Shown here in pieces: positions 1 through 6,055 of a stretch of DNA of 7,578 nucleotides. Each line of letters opens with the position of its first letter. Within the stretch, counting starts at the first letter, position 1. The translations under genes were made by a program, and so were the position numbers. The stretch spans positions 1-7,578 of the forward strand of contig JAEWBU010000142.1 in the NCBI GenBank assembly GCA_023390985.1. Direction: 5' to 3'. This stretch comes from Pseudomonadota bacterium (GTDB lineage: Bacteria; Pseudomonadota; Gammaproteobacteria; Burkholderiales; Burkholderiaceae_C). The notes beneath the pieces are model-generated. The model was not told the DNA's origin and did no database searches. It worked only from the letters and a program-made list of their open reading frames with translations.

Positions 1-383
1 CGGGCACGGTGCTGCTTCGCATCCGCGAGGCGAAGGAGCACGCTGACAGCATCGTCGCCACCGCCCAGGAGGTGGACGACCGCAACGCGGCCGAGGCGCT
101 CAAGGGCGCCCGCATCTTCGTGCCGCGTTCCAGTTTTCCCACCGCCGCCGACGACGAGTACTACTGGGTCGACCTGATCGGCCTGCAGGTGGTCAACCGC
201 GAAGGCGTGGCGCTGGGCGAGGTGCGCGACCTCATGGCCACCGGCCCGCAGACCGTGCTGGTGGTCGCGTACGAGGAAGCCGGCAAGCCGGCCGAGCGCA
301 TGATCCCCTTCGTCTCCGCCTACGTGGACCAGGTGGACCTGCCGGCCAGGCGCATCACCGTCGACTGGCAAACCGACTACTGA
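1..383 (+). CDS. rimM: Ribosome maturation factor RimM (5' end missing)
   Basis: RimM binds ribosomal protein S19 and helps mature the 3' domain of 16S rRNA in the 30S subunit; it acts in the cytoplasm. The window opens inside the gene. The reading frame is open from base 3 and gives 126 residues to a TGA stop, so roughly the first third (about 50-60 residues) lies upstream. The visible part holds the end of the N-terminal RimM domain, ending in GARIFVPRSSFP (visible residues 35-46), and then the PRC-barrel domain, which opens with the conserved DEYYWVDLIG stretch (51-60). It ends in the typical VDWQTDY tail. A GTG at base 9 is only an internal valine codon, not a start. The next gene, trmD, begins 11 bp downstream, and the family's usual operon is rpsP-rimM-trmD-rplS. 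The identification is secure; only the start is unseen. Confidence 0.95.
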   Translation, partial: GTVLLRIREAKEHADSIVATAQEVDDRNAAEALKGARIFVPRSSFPTAADDEYYWVDLIGLQVVNREGVALGEVRDLMATGPQTVLVVAYEEAGKPAERMIPFVSAYVDQVDLPARRITVDWQTDY

Positions 384-386
384 GGA
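381..386 (+). promoter_or_regulatory. Shine-Dalgarno of trmD inside the rimM stop codon
   Basis: TGAGGA contains the rimM stop codon (TGA, 381-383) and the anti-16S core AGGA (383-386). It lies 8 nt before the GTG start of trmD. This placement supports the GTG at 395 and suggests that ribosomes finishing rimM load directly onto trmD. Confidence 0.6.
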
Positions 387-394
387 CGGCGGCC

Positions 395-1162
395 GTGCGC
401 TTCGACGTCCTCACCCTGTTCCCCGAACTGTTCGAGCCCTTCCTCGAGAGCGGCGTGACGCGCCGCGCCTACGAGTCGAAGCAGGTCGACGTGCGCCTCT
501 GGAACCCGCGCGACTACGCCGAAGGCAACTACCGCCGCGTGGACGACCGCCCCTTCGGCGGCGGCCCCGGCATGGTGATGCTGGCCGAGCCGCTGGCGAA
601 GTGCGTGGCCGCCGTAAAGGCGGAGCGCAACGACGCCGCGCCGGTGGTGCTGTTCTCGCCCACGGGCGAGCGCCTGGACCACGCCGGCGTCACGCGCTGG
701 TCGGCGGGCGAGGGCGCCATCCTGCTTTGCGGCCGCTACGAAGGCATCGACCAGCGCTTCATCGACGCCTACGTCGACGTCCAGCTGAGCCTGGGCGATT
801 TCGTGCTGTCCGGCGGCGAGATCGCCGCCATGGCGCTGCTGGACGCGGTGGCGCGCCTGCAACCCGGCGTGCTGAACGAGGCCGGCAGCCACGAGGCGGA
901 CAGCTTCAATCCCGCCATCGACGGCCTGCTGGACTGCCCGCACTACACCCGGCCGGAGGAGTGGCAGGGCCGCAAGGTGCCGCCCGAGCTGCTGTCGGGC
1001 CACCATGCGCAGATCGAGCGCTGGCGTCGCGATCGGCGGCTGGAAGCCACGGCCCGCCTGCGTCCGGACCTGCTGGAAACCGCCCGGCGGGCCGGCCGGC
1101 TGAGCCGCATCGACGAGGCCTTCCTGGCCCGGCTGGCGGGTCCGGGCGGCGCCGGGCTATAA
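395..1162 (+). CDS. trmD: tRNA (guanine-N1)-methyltransferase TrmD
   Basis: TrmD transfers a methyl group from S-adenosylmethionine to N1 of G37, next to the anticodon, in tRNAs for Leu, Pro and Arg; this prevents +1 frameshifting. It is a SPOUT-class trefoil-knot enzyme that works as a dimer. The product has 255 residues, the usual length. Visible hallmarks are MRFDVLTLFPELF at the N-terminus, RPFGGGPGMVM (52-62), the knot segments LLCGRYEGIDQR (110-121) and LSLGDFVLSGGE (131-142), and DGLLDCPHYTRPE (176-188), which carries the catalytic aspartate region. VPPELLSGHHAQI (195-207) leads into the C-terminal tRNA-binding domain. The start is GTG at 395, with a Shine-Dalgarno overlapping the rimM stop; the first residues match the family exactly, so no longer start is needed. 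The TAA stop overlaps a TATAAT that may serve rplS. Confidence 0.98.
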   Translation: MRFDVLTLFPELFEPFLESGVTRRAYESKQVDVRLWNPRDYAEGNYRRVDDRPFGGGPGMVMLAEPLAKCVAAVKAERNDAAPVVLFSPTGERLDHAGVTRWSAGEGAILLCGRYEGIDQRFIDAYVDVQLSLGDFVLSGGEIAAMALLDAVARLQPGVLNEAGSHEADSFNPAIDGLLDCPHYTRPEEWQGRKVPPELLSGHHAQIERWRRDRRLEATARLRPDLLETARRAGRLSRIDEAFLARLAGPGGAGL

Positions 1163-1163
1163 T
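1158..1163 (+). promoter_or_regulatory. Candidate -10 box of an internal rplS promoter
   Basis: A perfect TATAAT lies across the trmD stop codon (TAA, 1160-1162), 104 nt before the rplS start. Such a hexamer is rare by chance in sequence this GC-rich. There is no convincing TTGACA-like -35 at 16-19 bp upstream and no extended -10 TG, so activity is inferred. If used, transcription would start near 1169-1171 and give rplS a leader of about 100 nt, allowing more L19 than TrmD to be made. Confidence 0.5.
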
Positions 1164-1198
1164 CTGCGGCTTTCCGATCCTCTGTCCGGCCGCCTTCC

Positions 1199-1218
1199 GG
1201 CTGCCCTTTGCGGCAGCC
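1199..1218 (+). other. Hairpin in the trmD-rplS spacer
   Basis: GGCTGCC (1199-1205) and GGCAGCC (1212-1218) form a perfect 7-bp stem around a 6-nt loop, midway in the 105-bp gap between trmD and rplS. No T-run follows, so it is not a normal terminator. It could be an RNA processing site, a stabilising structure or a regulatory element for rplS; the sequence does not decide between these. Confidence 0.4.
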
Positions 1219-1267
1219 TCCCAGTGAGGCCTTCTGTGTAGCGCGGGCAAGATCGACGGAACCATCC

Positions 1268-1651
1268 ATGAACCTGATCCAGACCCTCGAGCAAGAGGAA
1301 ATCGCCCGCCTGGGCAAGAAGATCCCCGAATTCGCCCCCGGCGACACGGTGATCGTGAGCGTCAACGTGGTCGAAGGCACGCGCAAGCGCGTGCAGGCCT
1401 ACGAAGGCGTGGTCATCGCCAAGCGCAATCGCGGCCTGAACAGCGGCTTCACCGTTCGCAAGATCTCCAGCGGCGAAGGCGTGGAGCGTACGTTCCAGAC
1501 CTACAGCCCGCTGATCGCCGGCATCGAAGTCAAGCGCCGCGGCGACGTCCGCCGCGCCAAGCTGTACTACCTGCGCGAGCGCAGCGGCAAGTCGGCGCGC
1601 ATCAAGGAAAAGCTGGCCCAGGGCAACCGCAACGCCGCGGCCGCCGAGTAA
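1268..1651 (+). CDS. rplS: 50S ribosomal protein L19
   Basis: L19 sits at the 30S-50S interface and forms part of an intersubunit bridge. The product has 127 residues and runs from MNLIQTLEQEEIARL through the conserved FAPGDTVIVSVNVVEG (residues 18-33), KRVQAYEGVVIAKRNRGLNS and FTVRKISSGEGVERTFQTYSP segments to the VRRAKLYYLRERSGKSARIKE tail, with a short alanine-rich extension at the end. The frame is open further upstream (from a TTG at 1208), but only the ATG at 1268 gives the family's N-terminus. A weak Shine-Dalgarno (ACGGA, 1256-1260) lies 7 nt before it. It is the last gene of the rimM-trmD-rplS operon, 105 bp after trmD and followed by an intrinsic terminator. It may also be driven from the TATAAT at 1158. 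Confidence 0.98.
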   Translation: MNLIQTLEQEEIARLGKKIPEFAPGDTVIVSVNVVEGTRKRVQAYEGVVIAKRNRGLNSGFTVRKISSGEGVERTFQTYSPLIAGIEVKRRGDVRRAKLYYLRERSGKSARIKEKLAQGNRNAAAAE

Positions 1652-1675
1652 CTCCGGCACGCCCGCCACGAGCCG

Positions 1676-1706
1676 CCGCCGCCTCCCAAGGGCCGCGGCG
1701 GTTTTT
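1676..1706 (+). terminator. Intrinsic terminator after rplS
   Basis: CCGCCGC (1676-1682) pairs with GCGGCGG (1695-1701) in a 7-bp all-G/C stem with a 12-nt loop, followed at once by TTTTT (1702-1706). The left arm is a GCC repeat, so a register three bases upstream (from 1673) is equally possible. It lies 24 nt after the rplS stop and closes the rimM-trmD-rplS operon. Confidence 0.88.
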
Positions 1707-1709
1707 CAT
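1704..1709 (+). promoter_or_regulatory. Weak -10-like hexamer before the Nudix gene
   Basis: TTTCAT matches TATAAT at 4 of 6 positions and ends 7 nt before the ATG at 1717. It shares bases with the T-run of the rplS terminator. The Nudix gene sits behind that terminator and has no Shine-Dalgarno, so its own promoter is expected close by, but a T-run alone can produce such a match. Treat as tentative. Confidence 0.25.
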
Positions 1710-1716
1710 TTCCACC

Positions 1717-2436
1717 ATGCCCATCGATCCCGTTCCCCCGCTGCCGCCGGACCTGGTGCCGCTGTCCAAGCTGCCCCACTTCGACCCGCGCGCCGTGCCC
1801 GTGGCCGGCATCGATTCCCACCTGCCGCCGGTGGCGCAGGCCGCGATGGCCCCCGACGCGCTGCGCGGCCGTTTCCGCATGCCGCCCACCTGGGAGCCCG
1901 AGATCTGGGCCGAGAAGCGCTTCACCGACCGGCAGCCCGCCGAGGCCGCGGTGCTGGTGCCGATCGTGATGCGCGACGAGCCCACCGTGCTGCTGACCGA
2001 GCGCGCCACGCACCTGTCCACGCACTCCGGCCAGGTGGCCTTCCCCGGCGGCAAGCGCGACGACACCGACCGCGACGCCGCGCACACCGCGCTGCGCGAG
2101 GCGCACGAGGAGATCGGCCTGCACGACCGCCACGTCGAGGTGCTGGGCCAGATGCCCACCTACACCACGGGCACGCGCTTCATCGTGACGCCGGTGGTGG
2201 CCCTGGTGCGGCCCGACGCCCCGCTGGAGATCAACGCCCACGAGGTGGCCGACGCCTTCGAGGTGCCGCTGAAATTCCTGATGAACCCGGCCCACCACCG
2301 CCGCCACGTGTTCGACGCCATGGGCACGCGCCGCGAATGGTTCTCCATGCCGTACATGGACGGCGACACCGAGCGGTTCATCTGGGGCGCGACGGCGGCG
2401 ATGTTGCGCAATTTCTACCGCTTCCTCGCGGCCTGA
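1717..2436 (+). CDS. Nudix hydrolase, probable CoA pyrophosphatase (NudL-like)
   Basis: Enzymes of this branch cut coenzyme A and its derivatives at the pyrophosphate, giving 3',5'-ADP and a 4'-phosphopantetheine product, and need Mg2+ or Mn2+. The product has 239 residues. The Nudix core spans about 76-190. Residues 92-112 read LLTERATHLSTHSGQVAFPGG, which fits the CoA-specific signature LLTxR(S/A)x3Rx3Gx3FPGG except that its second arginine is serine (S101). The metal-binding part REAHEEIGL (127-135) is intact; the loop before it is longer than in the general Nudix box, as is usual for this subgroup. The first 70 residues are proline-rich and outside the core. The ATG at 1717 lies just after the rplS terminator with no Shine-Dalgarno. 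The gene ends 35 bp before the CobD-like gene. Substrate is inferred from the motif only. Confidence 0.88.
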   Translation: MPIDPVPPLPPDLVPLSKLPHFDPRAVPVAGIDSHLPPVAQAAMAPDALRGRFRMPPTWEPEIWAEKRFTDRQPAEAAVLVPIVMRDEPTVLLTERATHLSTHSGQVAFPGGKRDDTDRDAAHTALREAHEEIGLHDRHVEVLGQMPTYTTGTRFIVTPVVALVRPDAPLEINAHEVADAFEVPLKFLMNPAHHRRHVFDAMGTRREWFSMPYMDGDTERFIWGATAAMLRNFYRFLAA

Positions 2437-2459
2437 TCGCCGGCGCGGGGGCGCGCCCG

Positions 2460-2465
2460 TATCAT
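2460..2465 (+). promoter_or_regulatory. -10-like TATCAT six bases before the CobD-like start
   Basis: TATCAT matches the -10 consensus at 5 of 6 positions and leaves exactly 6 nt to the ATG at 2472, so a transcript from it would begin at or next to the start codon. No clear -35 is visible, and no Shine-Dalgarno lies between it and the gene. It fits a leaderless mRNA; co-transcription with the Nudix gene 35 bp upstream is the alternative. Confidence 0.4.
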
Positions 2466-2471
2466 CCCGCC

Positions 2472-3470
2472 ATGTCCTTCTTCGCCATCCTGTTCGCGCT
2501 GCTGATCGAGCAGGTGCGGCCGCTGGCGCGCCACAACACCATCCATTCGGCGCTGCGGCACTGGGCCCGCTGGGCCAGCCGCAACTTCGACGCCGGCAAG
2601 CCGCAGCATGGCTGGATCGCCTGGTCGGTGGCGGTGATCGGGCCGGCGCTGGGCGCATTGGCGATCCACTGGGTGCTGATGATCTTCGTGGGCTGGCCCG
2701 CCGCGGTGGTGTGGAGCGTGGCGGTGCTGTACGTCACGCTGGGCTTCCGCCAGTTCAGCCACCACTTCACCGGCATCCGCGACGCGCTCGATGCCGGCGA
2801 CGAGGACCGCGCGCGCGAGCTGCTGGCGCAATGGCAGCAGGTCGATGCGTCCGAGCTGCCGCGCCGCGAGATCGTGCGGCACGTCATCGAGTATTCGGTG
2901 CTGGCCGCGCACCGCCATGTGTTCGGCGTGCTCACCTGGTTCTCGGTGCTGGCGGCGTTCGGCCTGGGGCCGGCGGGCGCGGTGTTCTACCGCATGGCCG
3001 AATTCGTCACGCGCTACTGGCGCCACCGCAGCCGCGTGCAGACCCAGCCGCCCAGCGAGGCGCTGCAATCGGCGTCCAACCGCGCATGGGCCGTGATCGA
3101 CTGGCTGCCCGCGCGCATCACCGCGCTGGCCTTCGCCATCGTCGGCAGCTTCGAGGAAGCCATCGACTGCTGGCGCCATCACTCGCAGCGCTTTCCCAAC
3201 GACAACGACGGCGTGGTGCTGGCCGCCACCTCCGGCGCGGTGAACGTGCGCCTGGGCGGCGAGGCGCTGCGTTCGGCCTTCGCGCCGAACAGCAGCCAGT
3301 CGTTCGCGGCCGCCTCGGTCGCGGTGCCGCAACCCGCGGACAGCGAGAGCACCCCGGGCCGCGAGGCCGAACCCGCGCACCTGCGCAGCATCGTCGGCCT
3401 GGTGTGGCGCTCGGTGGTGCTCTACATGGTGCTGTTGGCGCTGCTGACGCTTGCCAACCTGATCGGCTGA
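2472..3470 (+). CDS. CobD/CbiB-AmpE superfamily membrane protein
   Basis: True CobD/CbiB is the membrane enzyme that joins an aminopropanol arm to adenosylcobyric acid; AmpE is a related inner-membrane protein linked to beta-lactamase induction. This 332-residue product belongs to that fold family: a hydrophobic N-terminus (1-17), membrane segments at about 49-72 and 75-92, a segment with GPAGAVFYRM (166-175) at about 150-178, the family's WLPARITALAFAIVG (211-225), and a final anchor (about 307-331). The usual N-terminal aspartate-rich LGDP...HPV motif of CbiB is missing (LLIEQVRPLARH instead), and no cobalamin gene lies nearby, so I do not assign the cobinamide reaction. A hydrophilic linker fills about 268-305. 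The ATG at 2472 is chosen because the frame upstream overlaps the Nudix gene and is not hydrophobic. It converges on rsgA, with 9 bp between the two stop codons. Confidence 0.75.
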   Translation: MSFFAILFALLIEQVRPLARHNTIHSALRHWARWASRNFDAGKPQHGWIAWSVAVIGPALGALAIHWVLMIFVGWPAAVVWSVAVLYVTLGFRQFSHHFTGIRDALDAGDEDRARELLAQWQQVDASELPRREIVRHVIEYSVLAAHRHVFGVLTWFSVLAAFGLGPAGAVFYRMAEFVTRYWRHRSRVQTQPPSEALQSASNRAWAVIDWLPARITALAFAIVGSFEEAIDCWRHHSQRFPNDNDGVVLAATSGAVNVRLGGEALRSAFAPNSSQSFAAASVAVPQPADSESTPGREAEPAHLRSIVGLVWRSVVLYMVLLALLTLANLIG

Positions 3471-3479
3471 TCGCGCGGC

Positions 3480-4397
3480 CTAGTACCGCGGCGGCTGGCT
3501 CAATTCCTCGAACAGGTCGCAGTAGATCCGGTACCGGTTCGCCGTGACCGGATGCTCCGCTTCCGCGTGCGCCACCGCGGCGATGACCGCGCAGCCCGGC
3601 TCGTGCCGGTGCGTGCAGTTGTAGAAGCGGCACTGACCCAGGTGCGGCTTCAGGTCGCGCATCAGCCCGGCCAGGTGCGTGGGCTCCAGCTGGTGCAGGC
3701 CGAATTCCTGGAATCCGGGCGAGTCGATCAGCGCCGTGGTGCGCGCCTCGTCCACCCAGTACCAGGTGGTGCTGGTGGTGGTGTGCTTGCCCGAGTTGAG
3801 CGCGCGGGAGATCTCGCCCGTCTGCGCCGTGGCGCCCGGCACCAGCAGGTTGATCAGCGTGCTCTTGCCGGCACCCGAGGGGCCCAGCACCAGCGTGGTC
3901 TTGCCCTGCAGGTGGGCCATCAGGTGCTCGCGATCGACGTCCTTCGAAAGGCGCAGCGACAGCGGCAGCACGCCGTAGCCCATGTGCTGGTAGGGCAGCA
4001 GCCGGGCCCAGGCGCGCTCGAACGGTTCCACCAGGTCGCTCTTGTTCAACGCGATCAGCGGCGTGATGTGTTCGGCTTCCGCGGCGATCAGCGCTCGCGA
4101 CAGCTGGTGTTCGGAGAACTCCGGCTCCGCCGCGATCAGCACCAGCACCTGGTCGAGGTTGGCGGCGAACGACTTGGTGCGGATCTCGTCCTGCCGGTAG
4201 AACAGGTTGCGGCGCGGCTCGACCTTCTCGATCGTGCCTTCGTCGTGCGATTGCTGCCACTGCACGCGATCGCCGACCACGGCCTGCGCCTTCTTGCCGC
4301 GCGGATGGCAGATGCGGCGCTCGCCTCCGGGCGATTCCACGAGCATGTGGCGGCCGAAGCTCGCCACCACCAGGCCCGGCGACAACGCGTCGGCCAT
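3480..4397 (-). CDS. rsgA: Small-subunit GTPase RsgA (ribosome assembly)
   Basis: RsgA (YjeQ/EngC) is a ribosome-stimulated GTPase that checks the decoding centre of nearly finished 30S subunits and releases RbfA. The product has 305 residues. An N-terminal OB-fold (about 7-65) is followed by the circularly permuted GTPase domain: G4 NKSD (118-121) comes before G1 GPSGAGKST (172-180), then the switch-like GKHTTTST (203-210) and G3 DSPG (225-228). The C-terminal zinc finger has C256, C261, H263 and C269. All key residues are present. Its ATG shares one base with the TGA stop of the upstream pterin dehydratase gene (TGATG at 4399-4395), and no Shine-Dalgarno precedes it, so translation probably depends on re-initiation after that gene. 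It is last in the operon and ends in TAG close to the convergent CobD-like gene. Confidence 0.97.
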   Translation of the reverse strand: MADALSPGLVVASFGRHMLVESPGGERRICHPRGKKAQAVVGDRVQWQQSHDEGTIEKVEPRRNLFYRQDEIRTKSFAANLDQVLVLIAAEPEFSEHQLSRALIAAEAEHITPLIALNKSDLVEPFERAWARLLPYQHMGYGVLPLSLRLSKDVDREHLMAHLQGKTTLVLGPSGAGKSTLINLLVPGATAQTGEISRALNSGKHTTTSTTWYWVDEARTTALIDSPGFQEFGLHQLEPTHLAGLMRDLKPHLGQCRFYNCTHRHEPGCAVIAAVAHAEAEHPVTANRYRIYCDLFEELSQPPRY

Positions 4398-4732
4398 CAG
4401 GCGAGCAGGGCGTCGACGCGCGCGGCGCAGTCGAAGTCGGTGGCGGACAGGCCCTTCACGTCATGCGTGGCGTAGCGCACCACGCAGCGGTTGTAGTGCA
4501 CCGACAGGTCGGGATGGTGGTCCTGCGTGTGGGCGATGAAGGCCACCGCGTTCACGAAGGCCATCGTCTCGTAGTAGTTGGAGAAGCTGAACGTCTTCTC
4601 GATCGCCACGTCGGGGCCGTCGCCCGTGAGCTTCCAGCCGGCGAGGGGGCCCAGCCTGGTCACCACTTCGGTCGGCGTGAGCGCGCGGCGCGGCTGCCCC
4701 GACCCCTCCTTCACCTTCAGCATCGAACCCAT
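4397..4732 (-). CDS. phhB: Pterin-4a-carbinolamine dehydratase (PCD/DCoH family)
   Basis: This family dehydrates 4a-hydroxytetrahydrobiopterin, which recycles the pterin used by aromatic amino acid hydroxylases. The 111-residue product matches the motif [EDKH]x3H[HN]Px5Yx9Hx8D: H68, then H72-H73-P74, Y80, H90 and D99 are all in register, so it should be active. Three in-frame ATGs stand at 4735, 4732 and 4723. I chose 4732 because GGAGG (4743-4739) then lies 6 nt away and the start forms a TGATG overlap with the protease stop; 4735 would leave only 3 nt. The last codon overlaps the rsgA start. No phenylalanine hydroxylase gene is in the window, so the symbol is given by family. In bacteria without that enzyme such proteins have been linked to molybdopterin metabolism, and this copy could serve either role. 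Confidence 0.92.
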   Translation of the reverse strand: MGSMLKVKEGSGQPRRALTPTEVVTRLGPLAGWKLTGDGPDVAIEKTFSFSNYYETMAFVNAVAFIAHTQDHHPDLSVHYNRCVVRYATHDVKGLSATDFDCAARVDALLA

Positions 4733-6000
4733 CATGCACCTCCCGCGGCGGCCATCCGCGCGAGCCGCTCCGACGCGGGCGGATGCGAGTAGTAGAACTT
4801 CACGAACAGCGGGTCCGGCGTGAGCGTGGAGGCGTTGTCCTCGTAAAGCTTGAGCAGCGCGCTGCGCAGGCCCTCGTGACCGGTCTGGGCGACGGCGAAG
4901 GCATCGGCCTGGAACTCGTGTCGGCGCGAGAGTTGCGCCATCAGCGGCGAGACGAAGAACGAGAACACCGGCGCCGCCAGCATGAACAGCAGCAGGGCGA
5001 GGGCGTCGTTCGGACCCATCATGTTCGGACCGACGCCCAGGCCGGTGAAGAACCAGGGCTGGCGCGACAGCCAGCCCAGCAGCGCGAAGCCCGCGAGGCT
5101 GAAGGCGAACAGGCCCACGATGCGCTTGACGATGTGCTTGTGCTTGAAATGGCCAAGCTCGTGGGCCAGCACCGCGTCCACTTCCGGCGGCGACAGGCGC
5201 GCGAGCAGCGTGTCGAAGAACACCACCCGCTTGGCGGCGCCGAAGCCGGTGAAGTACGCGTTGGCGTGCGCGCTGCGGCGGCTGCCGTCCATCACGAACA
5301 GGCCCTTGGCGGCGAAGCCGCAGCGCTGCATCAGGGCGGTGACGCGCTGGCGCAGCGTCTCGTCCTCCAGCGGCCGGAACTTGTTGAACAGCGGCGCGAT
5401 GACGGTGGGATAGAGCACGAGCAGCAGCAGGTTGAACCCCATCCACACGCCCCAGGCCCACAGCCACCAGAACGAGCCGGCCGCGCCCATCAGCCACAGG
5501 ATGAGCCAGGCGATCGGCAGGCCGATGAGGGCGCCGAGCACCATGCCCTTGACCGCGTCCGCGAGCCACAGCCGCCAGGTCGTCTTGTTGAAGCCGAAGC
5601 GCTCTTCCACCACGAAGGTGTTGTAGAGCGTGAAGGGCAGGTCGAGCAGCCCGCCGATGACCGCGAAGCAGGCGAGCAGGGCCAACTGCTGCGTCATGCC
5701 CGGGCCCAGCGCCGACAGCAGCGCCTTGTTGAGCAGGTCCAGCCCGCCCAGCAGCGTCCAGCCCAGCAGCACGGCGGCGCCGAAAGCGGTTTCCAGCAGG
5801 CCGATGCGCGACTTGGTCACGGTGTAGTCGGCCGCCTTCTGGTGCGCCGCCAGCGGCACCGTGCCCGCGAAATCGGCCGGCACCTGGCCGCGATGCCGCG
5901 CCACGTGCCGGATCTGGCGCGTGGCCAGCCAGAACTTCACGCAGAGGCCGCCCAGCAAGGCTGCGGCGAAGGCCAGGGTCCACAGGTACGAGGCGCTCAT
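4732..6000 (-). CDS. M48-family membrane zinc metalloprotease (Ste24/CAAX protease-like)
   Basis: Ste24-type M48 proteases sit in the inner membrane and cut within or next to the bilayer; bacteria have no prenylated CAAX substrates, and a quality-control role is usually proposed. The product has 422 residues. An M48_N-type half (about 25-205) has membrane segments near 5-25, 68-88, 103-122, 150-172 and 176-198, with the LPFTLYNTFVVEERFGFNKTT-like stretch (121-141) typical of the family. The catalytic half carries NAYFTGFGAAKRVVFFDTLL (247-266), the zinc motif HELGH (280-284), two more membrane segments (about 294-310 and 332-352), the third-ligand region EFQAD (E362, D366) and HPPASERL (406-413). 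All catalytic residues are present. The ATG at 6000 gives the family's N-terminus; the frame stays open upstream but runs into orn on the other strand. First gene of the operon with the pterin dehydratase and rsgA. Confidence 0.94.
   Translation of the reverse strand: MSASYLWTLAFAAALLGGLCVKFWLATRQIRHVARHRGQVPADFAGTVPLAAHQKAADYTVTKSRIGLLETAFGAAVLLGWTLLGGLDLLNKALLSALGPGMTQQLALLACFAVIGGLLDLPFTLYNTFVVEERFGFNKTTWRLWLADAVKGMVLGALIGLPIAWLILWLMGAAGSFWWLWAWGVWMGFNLLLLVLYPTVIAPLFNKFRPLEDETLRQRVTALMQRCGFAAKGLFVMDGSRRSAHANAYFTGFGAAKRVVFFDTLLARLSPPEVDAVLAHELGHFKHKHIVKRIVGLFAFSLAGFALLGWLSRQPWFFTGLGVGPNMMGPNDALALLLFMLAAPVFSFFVSPLMAQLSRRHEFQADAFAVAQTGHEGLRSALLKLYEDNASTLTPDPLFVKFYYSHPPASERLARMAAAGGA
4739..4743 (-). 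promoter_or_regulatory. Shine-Dalgarno of the pterin dehydratase gene
   Basis: On the minus strand GGAGG (4743 to 4739) lies 6 nt before the ATG at 4732, inside the last codons of the protease gene. It is the strongest ribosome binding site in the window and favours the second of the tandem ATGATG codons as the start. Confidence 0.7.
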
Positions 6001-6007
6001 CACTACG

Positions 6008-6013
6008 AGTTTA
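6008..6013 (-). promoter_or_regulatory. -10-like TAAACT before the M48 operon
   Basis: On the minus strand TAAACT (6013 to 6008) matches the -10 consensus at 4 of 6 positions and leaves 7 nt to the ATG at 6000. The gap before the gene contains no Shine-Dalgarno. No good -35 is seen. It is the best candidate for the promoter of the M48-pterin dehydratase-rsgA operon and would give an mRNA with no or almost no leader. Confidence 0.4.
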
Positions 6014-6043
6014 GGCGTTCCCGGACCGTCGGGATCGTTCGGC

Positions 6044-6049
6044 GACAAT
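6044..6049 (+). promoter_or_regulatory. -10-like GACAAT before orn
   Basis: GACAAT matches TATAAT at 4 of 6 positions and leaves exactly 6 nt to the orn ATG at 6056, so transcription would start at the start codon. The same hexamer recurs before the helicase gene (6678). No Shine-Dalgarno precedes orn. Together with the M48 signal it forms a divergent promoter region of only 55 bp. Confidence 0.45.
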
Positions 6050-6055
6050 GCCCCG

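Noticed and set aside
377..1006. 209-codon minus-strand frame inside trmD
   Set aside because: Its composition is that of a GC-rich shadow; TrmD on the plus strand is complete and conserved end to end.
1208..1267. Longer rplS start (TTG at 1208)
   Set aside because: The extra 20 residues are not part of L19, and the frame begins inside the spacer hairpin; the ATG at 1268 gives the exact family N-terminus.
1567..2658. 363-codon minus-strand frame across rplS, its terminator and the Nudix gene
   Set aside because: It runs through a terminator and two recognised genes and has no protein-like composition.
2415..3380. 321-codon open frame on the minus strand across the CobD-like gene
   Set aside because: It is rich in R, H, A, G and Q with no motif, a shadow of codon bias; the plus strand encodes hydrophobic segments matching a known family.
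4399..6000. The M48 and pterin dehydratase region as a frameshifted fusion gene
   Set aside because: Both proteins are complete, with proper ends and a Shine-Dalgarno between them; the one-base overlap is normal operon structure.
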